Source: Pyrocephalus nanus (taxonomy: Eukaryota; Chordata; Aves; Passeriformes; Tyrannidae). From it: a DNA stretch of 64,000 nt. Below are positions 1 to 12,603 of the stretch, one piece after another; positions within the stretch are counted from its first letter, which is position 1, and each line of letters starts with the position of its first letter. The notes beneath the pieces are model-generated. The model had not been told where the DNA came from. It ran no database searches and saw only the letters and a program-made list of their open reading frames with translations. A program made the position numbers and the translations under genes. The stretch lies in assembly GCA_038380795.1 (NCBI GenBank), contig CM076260.1:81257843-81321842 (forward strand), in the 5' to 3' direction.

Positions 1-97
1 TGAGGGAATGAAGGGGGAAAATCTCTGAAAGTTCAGTGGTTACATAATTCATGTTTATTATTTTCCCTGGAAGGGAGTCTCTAATGTTCACTCAATG
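1..97. other. Unassigned AT-rich sequence at window edge
   Basis: Short unique stretch before an A tract. No reading frame or repeat is recognised. If the A tract is the tail of a retroposed sequence, this would be its 3' end, cut by the window edge. Confidence 0.5.
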
Positions 98-140
98 AAA
101 ATAAAAAAAAAAAAAAAAAAAAAAAAAAAATAAAAAAAAT
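98..140 (+). repeat. Poly-A tract with rare T interruptions
   Basis: A run of about 43 bases, nearly all A, broken by single T residues. It contains AATAAA-like strings only because of its composition. Long homopolymers are less common in bird genomes than in mammals, because CR1 does not end in poly-A. The tract could be a slippage product or the tail of a retroposed RNA whose body lies left of the window. Confidence 0.9.
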
Positions 141-141
141 A

Positions 142-1276
142 GAAAAAGCGGAAAACTGTTTTCATGTCATGGTAACATAATGAATGAGACAAGCCATTCA
201 ATTCACAAAGGATGGGCGCTCTTGATGTAGGCAATCCATAAATCTCTTTCATTGAGTTTGTCAGCAGTCATTTTTAAGGGCTTCTTTCTCAATTCGCAGG
301 TTGTGGTTATTAGTAACCTCATAGCTGTGCTGCAGATGTCATTGAGGCTTATTCCTCAGAGCCATGTCATCAATCATGGTTTTCACATGATTTTCACACA
401 CTAGAGCAGAATAATCCACAGTATTTTTTCCCCTAGTAAGTATGACTTAAATAACTTAAATGGAAAATGTAAGATATAATCATCATGCGCATGCACAAAC
501 CACATTGACTTGGCTGCTTAAACTGATGCAAGGCAATGACATTTTTGGTAATACTGTACAGTTCTCTGAGACTTACCTTGTATGCATGGAAAAGAAAGGC
601 AGTCACAGCTCTGAGCTGCATACAGGAATTGCTGCTGATGCAGCTGACTTCGGAATTGCCACTGATGTGGCTGACTTTGAAATTGCCATAAACTTGTTCC
701 GGATACTACTTTTCACATGGCAGACTACAGTATCACTCCCCCAGGTGTTGCCACATTGTTAGACCATCTCACATAGTCAGAGCTGTCCAAAAGTATATGA
801 AGAAACCTATGCTGAGGGTTTGTGACCTCAAAGTTTTGCTTCAGGGAAAGGATTATATGAATGCATGATGCTTGCTAGAGGATGAAAAAAGTTGTTGAAA
901 AGGTTTCTGATGAAATAAGAAGGGTATTTCATACATTTTAGCAAGAAAATGTCTGTCATCTGACTACAGAAAAGTCTCATCTGGTATGCAGTTTTCAGCT
1001 GTAAGGTGGAAGAAGAGTTTTCTCTAGAATATGGACTAAATGTGGTAAAATATTATATGCCCTCTTATATAATTAGTTCTAACTGTGTGTATGTCCATTT
1101 TCTAAGTATGGTATTTCCAATCCAGGAGGCTTTGTAAGTACATTGCAAACATGGTGAGCAATCATCTTCTTCCTTGGAATGAGTCGCACTTCAGTAGTGA
1201 ATCTCATAAATTTAATCGATAGGCACATATATCAGAGTGGTGATTTATACCTTGGCTGTTCATCAGTGGCACTTTA
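142..1276. other. Non-coding, unassigned (contains a 27-bp tandem repeat)
   Basis: AT-rich unique sequence. A 100-codon open frame at 460-762 (plus) spans the tandem repeat at 625-689 but has no recognisable domain, and I do not call it a gene. A good donor-like site reads on the minus strand near 573-581, with no supporting exon. Nothing else is recognised. Confidence 0.6.
625..689 (+). repeat. 27-bp tandem repeat, about 2.4 copies
   Basis: Two full 27-bp units (625-651 and 652-678) differ at 5 of 27 positions, and an 11-bp partial third unit follows. Because 27 is a multiple of three, the plus-strand frame stays open and reads as nine-residue repeats, GIAADAADF then GIATDVADF then EIA. The open frame (460-762) has no known domain. 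A small diverged minisatellite is the simplest reading. Confidence 0.8.
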
Positions 1277-1491
1277 CATTTGCTGCCTGTTTACACAGTA
1301 GATAGAGTATTTTGGATCTGTGCAATTCTGAGCTCTCCACTTTATCCTTCCTGCCAAAGGTTTGTTTTCAGCCTGAGCATATTTCTTCTCTATTTCAATC
1401 ATGGATTTACTAGAAAAATACAACTCTGACAAGGTCTTCCCGAAATTCCTGCTGCAGCTCTTCTCATCCACCCAAACTCTCCTCACAGACT
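1277..1491 (-). other. Candidate minus-strand terminal exon, unassigned
   Basis: On the minus strand a strong pyrimidine tract ending in TTTTTTGACAG precedes an open frame that runs from 1491 down to a TAA at 1274-1276, about 71 codons. Its composition is protein-like (rich in K, E, S and R), and the stretch MIEIEKKYAQAENK resembles the IE-x-x-YAQ motif of F-BAR proteins such as the PACSIN family. The match is only a few residues, and no poly(A) signal is obvious just downstream on that strand. Coincidence is the leading explanation, so no product is assigned. Confidence 0.12.
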
Positions 1492-3727
1492 CTGTCAAAA
1501 AACAAAAGCAGAATCTGCCCTTATGTGTAAGCTTGGGACATGAGCTTCTGATCTTGCTTCGTTTCATCCACTTACCCTAACTTTGGTCTCTCTCTGGCTT
1601 AAATCTAGAGTAGGTCAGCTGACATCACAGATAGGAAAATGGCCATGGAGTAGAATGCATTTGTCTTCTGTTCTTCCAAGCATCGCTGAGAAAATAGACC
1701 CAAACCACTCTGCTTGGAGAATGTAAGCCTAAATAAAAGCCCAAACTCAAACATGTAAAATGGGGTGCAAGTCTGTCTGCTGTTGGTCACCGTTTTTGAG
1801 GAAGTCAGATAACCTTCTCTAATCTCCTCTGGCTGTTTCTCCAAGTTAGAAAACATCTCCTGTTGCTGCTAAGAACTGGCAAAATAATGTGGTGGAAAGC
1901 TATTCAAAGTATCTGTAGGAGTGCAGTTGTACAGGAGTACAACATGCCATGCTCTATTCCTATCTCACTGGACCATAACGGTGGAAACTTCCTGATGTTG
2001 ATTATAGGAGAAGAGTATTGGCTTAGAATAAGCTCTGGACATTCATGGTGCTCTTTGATAATTTTCTGGATGCTCAAAGCTATCCTTCCTAATGCAGCCA
2101 AAACGGCCAAGTTTTTTTTTTTCTCTGTCTGGCCCTTTTCTTTGGCGGGTCTCATTTCCTCCTATTATTCTGTGCACATGGAAAGCATGCATCACATTTC
2201 ATCCTTGCTTTCCTGTATAGAGGTGCCATCCATTAATGCATCTGTTCTTTCATGTCCCTGATGAAACTTGCCTATTTTGAACACAGTAAATGTGTTGAAA
2301 AGATCAGCTCCCAAATGGGACCATGGAACAAAAAGTTCAAACTGAAATATTGGCTGTTGAACAAAAAGTTGGATGGCTGGATCAAAGTGGTTGTGTTTTC
2401 TGCAGTACTAAGGACTTTAGAGCTCTCACTGAAATCCAAACCAGAAGCTGTGAAGATGACCATATTTTAATGCCCTTGGAATCTGACAGGTTGAGTGAGC
2501 ATAAATGCATGACTTTCCCTGATGTTTAAGTGTAGCGAAATCCCACAAGTTTCTGAACAATGTTATAAATGCAAGAAGCATAAATCTTTAATTTCATTGC
2601 CTTGTTCAGCTACTTAAGGCCCATAAAGATACTGACTCTGTCACTACTTTTTTTTGCCACAGGGAAATTCTCATTCATCATCTCAGAATTGTTCTTTAAA
2701 ATGCTCACAGATTTTATTCTAATGATGTCTTACTTCACTTATGGAAGCATTACGAAGTTCTATAAGAGATGCAGCAACACAATGGGGAATAACATTAGTT
2801 TCAAGTTGGGTGTGAATTGGCATATGCTAAAATAAACCAATATCCCCAGAGATGGCTGGATTTACACCCTCTGCTCAGTATATTAGGCCAGTCAGATGAT
2901 TCACATATACTTTGTACAAATTATTAGATATTAGGAAAATGTGAAATATCAAATGTAAAATATCAAATGTCATATATTAAAGCAGCTGTCAAAACAAAAG
3001 AGCTTGATGGAATAATTTGAAGATTCTTAGATTAGTTGCTAAAACCTCAATTTTTGGACTCTCAGTTCTTGAAAAACACAACAACATTTTTATTATTTTT
3101 TACTCCCACAGAGTAAAACTTTGTTATGCTTATAATTCCTCTGGCTTCACTGACAAATGAAATAGTCTAGTGTTAAGTGACAGAAGTAAAGCTGGCTGTA
3201 AGCTTCCCAGCTGCTCTGCACCAGAGCAGCTATGTGGCAGCTTGTCCCAGCAAAGCAGTGCTTCCACTTTGTGCTGAAAACTTTACTTGGTATACTTCAG
3301 CAGCAGCCACGGAGATAATCCCTTGAGTAGCTCACTCAAGTTACTAGCGTCTTCTGCATTTTTCTTAGGTGATTAAATGTAGAATTTTTGCTGTTTCTGC
3401 AGATGCTCAAAGGCAACTTCTTCCTTTCTCCGAAATTGTTCTGTGGAACATGACACCGTAGAAGGGAGATCATTTTAGCTGGCTAAAGAGAGAGAAAATT
3501 GGCAGGGCAAGTAATTGAGGACCTCTGAGGGATCAAGAAAAAGATATTCTTGGTGCAGTGAAAAGGGGTCTTTTTATAGCAATAGACAGCAATAGTTCAG
3601 ATGCAGAAGGACCTTGTATTTTTGAGAAAGGAAAGCTCAAGCATTGCAGGAGATTGAGACTTTTACAATGATTTAGATTACGCATATTTAGAGCACAGAC
3701 ATTTAAAAAAATCTGAGAAATTCTCAC

Positions 3728-3793
3728 CTGCCGACTTGTAGTGTCTATTTTATTTGTGTCTGCACCTTGCCATGCAACACTTCTAAAAGTGTA
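3728..3793 (-). other. Candidate minus-strand micro-exon (66 nt)
   Basis: Reading the minus strand, CTTTTAATCAG precedes 3793 and a consensus donor CAG|GTGAGA follows 3728. The 66 nt between them stay open for 22 codons with phase 0 at both ends. The pyrimidine tract is weak and the peptide is not recognised. Splice-like pairs of this quality arise by chance in 64 kb, so this is a pointer only. Confidence 0.1.
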
Positions 3794-4419
3794 CTGATTA
3801 AAAGCCAATTCACACAAGTTTTTAAGAGTAGTCACTGATCTTGGATATCCACTGCCAAATGTGCAGCCTGAGTTTGATTTTCACAGATGTTGACTTTTTA
3901 AGATTGGACCTACAAAACTATAAAAGTGTTGAAAGCAAGTGCTCAAAAATTTAGATTTAAGTATTCTAAGTATTTATATTAAATTAAAAGAAGCAAGTCG
4001 GCAGAGTATATACAAATGTGTAAATATGGATGCTATATCATAACATGTTCAATATTATCTTCTATGGGGTACATGGTGATGGCTTACATAAGAAACATGT
4101 TCTTCAAAAGAAAAGTGGAGTCTTCAGAGACCTGTAAGACATTGTAACATCTGATTTGAATGTTCGATGTCTTTTCCTTTCAGTTTAAATATCTTTCTCT
4201 CATATAAATTACAAATCGATACTCAAACCACAAGAGATTCATCAGTCTTATCTCCTGCTTGGCATATACTACAATGATCATGATTATCACTTGTAAAAAA
4301 TACTTGCTAATTAAAGTACCTCTTCGGGTCATTTCTTCACAGCCTATGCCCTAAGATTAATTGATACAGCTCAGCAGACCATTGTTAGGTATCGCTTTCT
4401 CCATTCTGTGGAATGATAA

Positions 4420-4455
4420 AGATTTAATTAATTATATCTTGATTAATTAATTAGA
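4420..4455. other. TAATTA-rich cluster
   Basis: Several overlapping TAATTA/ATTAAT cores form an imperfect inverted repeat around TATATCTTG. Such cores are homeodomain-type binding sites, but they are also expected in AT-rich DNA. Regulatory function is not established. Confidence 0.25.
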
Positions 4456-6259
4456 GTAGAACATGATATTGGTGAGAGGTTCATTTCCTCCTACAAAAAA
4501 CAAATGTTTTGAGCTTTTTCCCTAGAGTATTTGCTAGTTAGTATTGAGATATTGGTATTCAAAATACAATATGTGAAATGTTCAGATGAAACTGATTAGA
4601 TTTACATTTTATTATGCAACATCATATATAATGGCACATTCAGTCTCTAGGAAGTAATGAAGTCAGGTTAAGAGAAGACACAGCAAAATAAAGAACTCAT
4701 TGTCTGACACTGACTGACTTGGACTTTTTCATCTTGTTGTTTTCCTGTTCTCTCAACTGCCTTTCTGGATCTAAACTGTTTGACAGAATGGTGTATGGCT
4801 TGTGCTGTATTATTTGACGAATATATTGTGTCATAAACACCTGTCGTATTTTATGTCATTTGCATAAAAGGTGAAGCTAATACTGAAGGTATCCTGATAA
4901 ATTTTTCATGGTCTCTATGGACCACAGTCAATTTTCCTTTTTCATGGAATTTTAGAAGAACTTAAAGTGTTTGGAAAATTGATTGTTGTTTACAGTTTAA
5001 ACTGAAATTTCAAAGCCAATCGCAGTGATTTGAATAACCAAATTTTGGCTAAATGACACAAAGTTCCTTTACAATGAAAGGTTTTCTGAGAAAAAGATGC
5101 CTAGGGTCATTTGGAAATTGGGAACTTTTAATATATCTGAAATTAAACATAAATAAAAATATGCTTCATATAATCTTACGTGTTATAAGGAAGGAGTTCT
5201 TGAAATGAGTGTGTTACTGGGCTGAGATGTTGCTCATTTAGGTTTAATTTCTGACATCTTATTTATTGGTAACCCTTGAAGCACAGTGAAATTAATGGCT
5301 CCCTATTCTTTCTTTTACCAGATGACACTGAAAGATCTTTGGGATTCTTATTCTTACAGTGGAAATGTGCTGATTCCAGATACTCCAGACACTGTATTTG
5401 TCTGGTGCAAAGTTGAATTCTTTACTTCCACTACCTGTAGTTTCTTCTAGACTGTACAAAGTGGACAAATGATTGTCAACTGAATGCAGTCGTGCCTTCT
5501 GCAGTCAGTGTCTCTCTGATGCCCTTGAGAATCCCAACTCTTCCCAACCCGAATGAAGAAACTCACTTGTAGACAATACTATCTTGTTTATATAGGAGTA
5601 CTTCTATTTCTCAGGACAAACTCAGCTGGATTTTGGGAGGAAAATGTCATGTTTTCAGTGCTCTGAAGATTTACAGAGCAGCAGGTTCTGCACATATCCA
5701 AAGAAGACTGACTTTTTCTTCGAAAAAAATTGATATGTATCTAGAGAGGTTTTTTATGGTCCAGACAGCTTCTTTTTACATCCTTGGTTATAATGTCACA
5801 TTTATGACTGTCTCTAAACTAAACCAGCAGCCTATACCAGGAATAAAGCAGCTAACCCATTTCCTTCTACTTTTTTTAATGCCTAAATAAGAGGAGCCCG
5901 AATATTTTGTTGTTTCATACTGTTTCATACTCTTTTCTTCATTAGTCTCTACTTTTTTATCTTATAGAATATATATACTTGAGTTCCAGTGACATTTTGC
6001 ATTGACAGGAACTGATGGATAATACAAAGGCTTTTTTCTTTATGTAAATTTATGTCTTATTGTATATAGTTCATTTTTTTTCCCCTACATTTAATTGTAT
6101 TCATGTCTGTCTGTCTATCCATGTTGGAATCTGCTGGTGGAACAACAGTGCTTCTAATGTAGAAATAACTAATTTGATGAGTCAGAAGTGTTCATTCTTT
6201 TAATCACACTGTAGTCACTGATTTTTGGGGAAAAAATTCTAAAGACTCAGTCCTTTTAG

Positions 6260-6445
6260 TTCATGTGGCCAATGTGTGTGTTGAATGGGGAAAAGGAAAA
6301 AAGTGCTGCCTGGGGTCGGAGTGATATGGGGGCAAGGGGGTGCAGTCCTACTCCAGCCCAGGGTAGTGAGGGGTGCAGAAGTGGCCTTGTGAATGGAGGG
6401 AGCTCAGGAGCTGACAACAGAGAGGGCTCCTTGAGAGAAAAAAAA
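6260..6445. other. Local G-rich island
   Basis: A clearly more GC-rich and G-skewed patch inside AT-rich DNA. Plus-strand G runs of three to five bases start at 6312, 6328, 6336, 6361 and 6370, with loops of roughly 12, 3, 20 and 6 bases, so a long-loop G-quadruplex is conceivable. CpG is sparse, so it is not a CpG island. No repeat family is recognised. Confidence 0.5.
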
Positions 6446-9400
6446 AGTGAGAAACCTATCCTATGTGAACTATTTCTGTTGAATGAGTATAATTCAAATT
6501 TGTTATGTTTGGTTTGGTTTTTTCTTTTTAATTTATAATGAGCCTTTTAATGAATATCTTTCAAAGTGATTAACTAGTACCTAATATTTTCTTCAAATTA
6601 ATTATCTAAAATCTAATTTCTTTCCATAAAGACAAATTTCATGTGATGCAATCAAAAATGATAAAATTAGAAAGTACCAAATATCTTACAAGAGCTGCAC
6701 GAAGAGCAGACATTTGATATTGTTAGAAGGGAGAAGTGCAAATCATTGGTCCTTCAAAAGATGTAGTGCGTAGGTATCCTTGTGGATAGATATCTGTGGG
6801 CATCTGGAAGAGGGAGAGTTGAACAGAAGGAAATATGTGGGTATATTTCTAGGTATAAAAAATGTTTCCTAACAATAATACTGTTTTCTATACAAAGGTT
6901 TTGCCTGTTTTTCATATTACCTCTACATGAAAAGAGTTGATGAGGCTTATTTTACTATTGATACACTTGTGGTAAAAAAGGTCCTCAGATAAAAGGACTA
7001 CAGTTTCTAATTATAAAGCCTGTAATTTCTAATAATAAGCCTAGGAAATTACATTTATTTGCCTAGATCTTTTGTCTGAGTTGTATGCCCCATGTTACAA
7101 AAAATTTCTGAGTCTTTTATTTATGAGTTACAATGGTGCCCATTAGTTGTCTTTCCTCACTGAATTTGCTGTGTGCAATAGTCAAAAGGTCCATCTTTTT
7201 TCGTCACTTTAGACATCTTCATAATTTTATTTATATAAAAACCTTTCTAGTAACTGGTTTTAAAGAGAGCTACAGGGACTTCATTCTGCAAATAAGAAGT
7301 ATATGTCTATCTCCATTTTGATGTAATACAGATGATAAATATTAATTAAACAGGCAATTTTCAAAGTACAAGTTTCCATTTAGATCTCTGTATTCTTCTT
7401 TCTGCTAACTCAATCATCTCATAAAATAAGGAATAAGTACTCGTCAGCAAACACTGTGATGCAACAGGCAAAGCAAATTTGCTTTGCTTTGTTGAATGTC
7501 CTGTCAACTGCCTTGTGCTACCTTGTCAGATCTCATCAAAACTCTTTGATGCTGTGCCTTCTGGATGAATGATTTGATTTTAGGTGAATTTGGCACTCAT
7601 ATTTATGCTTTAAACTAGATGTGGCATATAATGTTCATGTTTTGATCACTGCTCCAGTAAACACAAAGGGTTTTTTTTAGTATTTTACAAGTAAGGCATA
7701 GAGTTGCAAGATTGTACTTGACTTGCAAAACAACAAAATAAATCTTACAAAAACCATCAGCATTCAATAAATTATGCACTTCACATCAAGCTGTGTTGAC
7801 ATCTTAAATGAAGTATAGCTTAAAGATAAGGTGATAAAAGGGAAAATTATAGATGTAGAGTGAGTTTCTTTAAAACTATCACTTATCCCCATTCCATCAC
7901 TGTAGCTGTCATTTTCTCTTTTGGCTTTTATTTTTTTTCTACATTTTTTGAGCTAAAGTGTCTGAATTATGACAGAAACTGTCATATTATGAATAATTTT
8001 TGATAAATGCAAAAGGAGATGAAATCTCTAAAAACTCAATGAATATTTAAGGTCACATATATAAGATTAGTTCTGACAGATTGTTAAACCTGAGGACTCT
8101 TCTTGAACTGAAGGAATTTTCATTGAAAACCTGAGATTTGCTTAAAGTATGTATTGTTCGTCATGTGTACATATTACAAAATTCTTGTTTCTGAAAAACA
8201 CACATTCACTTTTCCTTCCTGTGGTTCTAATCCAACACACAGCCCTTCTGTTCTTCTTACCCTCTCACACTACCATGCCCATATCATAAGCTAACAAACA
8301 AAACATACTTTTTACTTTCACTACGGGATTATCACTTCAACAGTCTGCTTTAAGTTTGCAAGAAGAAAGTTTACAGCTGAAATATGTGAAAGGAAATTCC
8401 AATAAAGAGGAAATTTCAGAAAATTCAGAGTTTACTGTTGCTTCAGATCAGCATGAAAAACTTCACTTATCCAGCTCAAGTGTACCACACACAAAGGGAA
8501 GTCATTTGCTCCATTAGTAGATGCCAATTCTCCTAACTGTTGGCATTTCCTGCTTTCATTCAGGGTGGAACCAGGAAATGTGGATATTATGAAAATATTT
8601 ATAATAACTGCAAGATGCTAATATTTTTTTTCAAAGCAGCCAAAGTCAGGAAATTCAGTCTAAAGCTTCCAAAACTGACCTAAGTTTGGATGCTTATTTC
8701 TACCCACTATCAGCCTCCCTACAGTACAGGATCTGAATCATATATCAAGTGATCACAAAGGTTTGAGCCATTTCATGCCAAGTTGCATGTCTTCTTTCCA
8801 AATGTAGAAAAGGGGAGGAGGGATGTAGAGGTGGTTGATACTTGCAGTGTGACTGAGAGTTTCAATAGATTATGCTGTGCACTTTGACCAGTAAGCCTTA
8901 CTTTACAGCCCTTGCTGAGAAATACCATACCACGTCAGCAAATATTGTTTCTAGAGTGGATCCCAGTCAAAATCATTCACTGTGTTAATAACTCATTTCC
9001 TTTTTATCTTTACTTCCTTAATATTGGAGAAAGCTGTAGAATTCTGGATGGAAGATCCACTTGCAGTGGTAACTATGTGGGGAAGCCTGGATTGTATATG
9101 GTGACTAAAAATTGATAAAGAATTTAGAGTGCTGAGAAACTTCATTATAACTCTTAAAATTAAAAAAAAAAAAACACAAACAAGCAAATCTTTGATTTGT
9201 GAAATACCCTACAAGTCTATGCAGTTGTCTATTTCTTTTCTAAATATACATGTACAACTTTACGTGCATCTGAATTTTAATTTATTAGTATTCCAAAATT
9301 TGTGAATATTGGATTTTTACCTGCTACTTTCTGTTAAAAGGGTAGAGATGTCATACATTAAAGTGCAGGAAAAACTTAAATTGGATTTTTTACCAGCTTA

Positions 9401-12400
9401 GCTTGATGGTGTGACTTATTTGACAAATTTGACAAATTTTGCTTGTTTCATTGACTTCCATTGCATCCTGTATGGTCTTAAGGGCAACTTGAAGTTCTGC
9501 AGGCCATGATACACTGTCCTGAGAATTCTGGGAAGCTTTCAAATGAGTTAAATAAAGACTGCATCAGAGCCAAGCATACACTGTATTTTGGACTGAATTT
9601 ATGAAATTTGTGGCAACTTGATTATGTTCTCAAAGATGCAGATATTGCTGGGGAAATGACTCAAAATTAACAACTGAATCTTTGTAAAATTAACTGATGT
9701 GATAGTAAGGGGAAAGATGTCTAGGAAACATTATAAGTGAGTCATAGTCACTTAATATTTACTGGATATATTTTACAAATTCCAAGTCCTATACTTAAAA
9801 AGGTTCCTGCAAGTGAGATTTACTTGTGTTTTTTACTGACTTAGATGCAACTTCAAAATTACCTACTTAATTCATTGACTCTTTTGCCCATACAGTATCC
9901 TCCTATCTAAGGGAATAAAACTTGCTATTCTGTAAAACCAATCATCTCTGTCTGAGGAGTAACTAAAAAATTCATTACTATGTAGAAATACAAGATATAT
10001 CTGATGTTATATTAAAGACAAGTTTTGCCATATAACCAGCTGAAGTTCATTTATGGTTACGATGGGAGTTTTTAAGGAGTATTTTCTAAAGGAAGGATGT
10101 CTTAAGTCTTTCCTGTGGGTCTGGTATACTGAATGTATACTGAATGCCATAATACAGGAAGAAAAAGCATATTTTGGCACTGCATGAATTCAGACACATA
10201 GGAGAATTAATTCCCTTTAACCCTTTGATATTCTAGATGTCAGAATATGCTTTTTAATTTGTGTGGAAAACTTCAACATTTTAGTGAACTGTGTTAGGCA
10301 AAACTCTGAAATATTTTGGTCAGGAAATGTTTCTTAGTGGTTCTAGTTTCTGTATTATTTAGGTTTCCTTGTTCTCAGTCAGACTACATCTTCCCTCATG
10401 CATCATAATTCCTCAGTGAAGCCAAAATGTCAGGTTTCCTTCCCCTCTCATAAAGCTTGTCTTCTTCAAAACTCTTCTTTATTATCATTCCTTGTTCACA
10501 GAACATACCAGCAACTGCACATGATAATGTGATTTTGTTTTCTGATTGACAAATAATCACGTGGTTAGGGTGTGTTTTCCATTTTCTGCTCCTGGGCTCA
10601 AATGCTTTCTCTCCAGCTTCTTAAGGAGATTCCTTCTTCATATCTGTCTTTTAGTGTTGGTGTATAAAGTAAAAATTGTAAGTATGGGGTAATGCCACCT
10701 TGGGCACCTGACATGTGCAAGTCTCTCATCCTATCCCAGGAAAGATTACTAGATAACTTACAAATCTTTCCTTGAGGCTGGGCATATAGCTAAATTGAAC
10801 AGCAAGAGATGCTTGAAAAATCTGACAGTAGAATATGACATTTCTTATGCATCATGACCTGCTATCATGGCTAGAGGACATATTGCGCTATCTGACTTAA
10901 CATACTCATGCAGACTCAGAGCTCTGTGAGTGCACATTTTTCAACCCCATTTTTTAATGTAATGATACCTTTGTAAGTCACATACTAGCTCCAAAAGAGC
11001 AAAGGAAATGCAGGATCTTGTCTGCTTCACCAAATTCCAAGGAGTTTCTTCCACAATAGACTACTGTGTTCTTCCACAGAGACAGTAAATGGTGCTTGTC
11101 CATCTAATACCCTGCAAAAAAAAATCCTGAAAAACTGATTTTACATGGTATTAGATGTTTCAAACACATAAACATCGAACTACATGAGTGAAACCCTTGT
11201 CGTTTCTCTTGGTTCTGCTCCTTCTCTTTCTGAGACCCTTTCTGTGGCAGTGCTGGAACCCAGATTGTGAGCTTTGGAATAACAAGCATAATTTCTCTTA
11301 TCTTGTTTAAGAACTGCTGAATAAGGAACTTCTCATATATATGACAAAGAAGAGTAAAAATAAAAGTGCCCCTCAAAAGGACACTGTTCACTTGGTGAAG
11401 AATTGTAAAAATAAAATATTTTATAATTTTATAGTTCAATAAGGAGAACTATAGATCAAAGAAACAAGGAATCTCTATTGACTAACAATGAATGTCTTAG
11501 TCCAACCTTTCTCCAAGTATGATTATACTGAAATTAAGTGATTTACTAGAGAAAAATTTGATTGTATGGCACAGAGAAATGCAAAGCACTTAGCAGCACA
11601 CAATGATCTATCAACACTTTCTTTACAGTTAGCAAAAATTGTAAATACTTTGCATTGCATTAGTTCAATATATACCTCAGTACTTTGAGAAGAATTTGGC
11701 AGGGCTGTAGAGTAGAATGAGATGGCAGGGCCCTATGAATGCTAAAGGGAAATTATTGTAGTCTAAATAAAAAAATAACTGATCTATGTTTATGGCAGAC
11801 TTTAATGCAGAAAGACTGCCAGAGGAGGAGTAATAAAGAAGAGGACAGCAATGATGGGGCTCAGGTGCAAAGGGCAATCATGGTTGTGCTGCTGTAGAAA
11901 TGGTATGGAAAGTTCATCTTGTAGAATTAATGCACTCATCAGCTGCCAGAAATGCCAGGAGAGGCATGGTTGGATGTGTAAACTCAGCCAGATGCTTAAA
12001 GAGAAGAGGGCCCTGGCTCCTGCTATCACTTAGACTCAATCAGCTTTGCTGTTAGGGGATCACTAGTTGACCTGAACTGAAAAGTCCTTGTCTGTGCTTG
12101 TTCTTTGGAAGGGTAGATAAGGTGTTTCAAAGGTGTTATTCTGATTGTATGGTCATTTTGTGTTTAGCAAAAACGGAATTTGTTAAGAGTAACATTGAGT
12201 GAGTAAGCTCCTCTAGTCCAAGGGGAAGTGTTTGAATTTTTTCTTTTTGTATGGAGGCTACTGGCAATACACACACAACTAATTACAGAAGATGGGAATC
12301 CTTGAAAGTACTGACTGCAGTAAGCACAGACATTTAGCTCTGTGCATTGTCATGCAGAGATAGCTGAACTAATTCTTTTCAGATCACTTTTTTATGAGAA

Positions 12401-12603
12401 ACTATCTTGTAATGTTCTGCTCCAGCTAAAAGCACAGGCTCTTTAGACCCAGATGTGACATTACCACTTTTCAGCTGAAATGGAGCACCTGAATGTGAGA
12501 GTACTTCTAGTCCATCTCAGTACAAAGTAAAACATGGTTGCTAATAATTGTCAAAAATAATGTATATTCTTTTCTTACAGAAACCAATACATAACAGCAT
12601 ACC
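6446..12603. other. Non-coding, unassigned, AT-rich
   Basis: Unique AT-rich sequence with no recognisable gene or repeat family. It contains a perfect palindrome at 7468-7487, an 11-bp tandem doublet (TATACTGAATG) near 10125-10146 and a GACAAATTT doublet near 9421-9440. A minus-strand frame of 111 codons at 11104-11439 has no domain and is not called. Confidence 0.65.
7468..7487. repeat. Perfect 20-bp palindrome
   Basis: The half site GCAAAGCAAA is followed directly by its reverse complement TTTGCTTTGC. There is no spacer, so it suits a dimeric DNA-binding site rather than a stable RNA hairpin. Symmetry ends at the flanking bases. Confidence 0.9.

Larger units (their letters stand above)
1492..6259. 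other. Non-coding, unassigned, AT-rich
   Basis: No repeat family or coding sequence is recognised. Small items: a 12-base direct repeat (GAACAAAAAGTT) occurs twice around 2326-2370; a possible minus-strand micro-exon lies at 3728-3793; a TAATTA-rich stretch lies at 4420-4455; a short TCTG-type run occurs near 6106-6118. Open frames in this stretch are short and carry no recognisable domain. Confidence 0.65.

Noticed and set aside
6400..6417. 16-base match (GAGCTCAGGAGCTGAC) to sequence just before the SINE at 34780
   Set aside because: A 16-mer shared once in 64 kb is near chance expectation, and the match lies outside the SINE.
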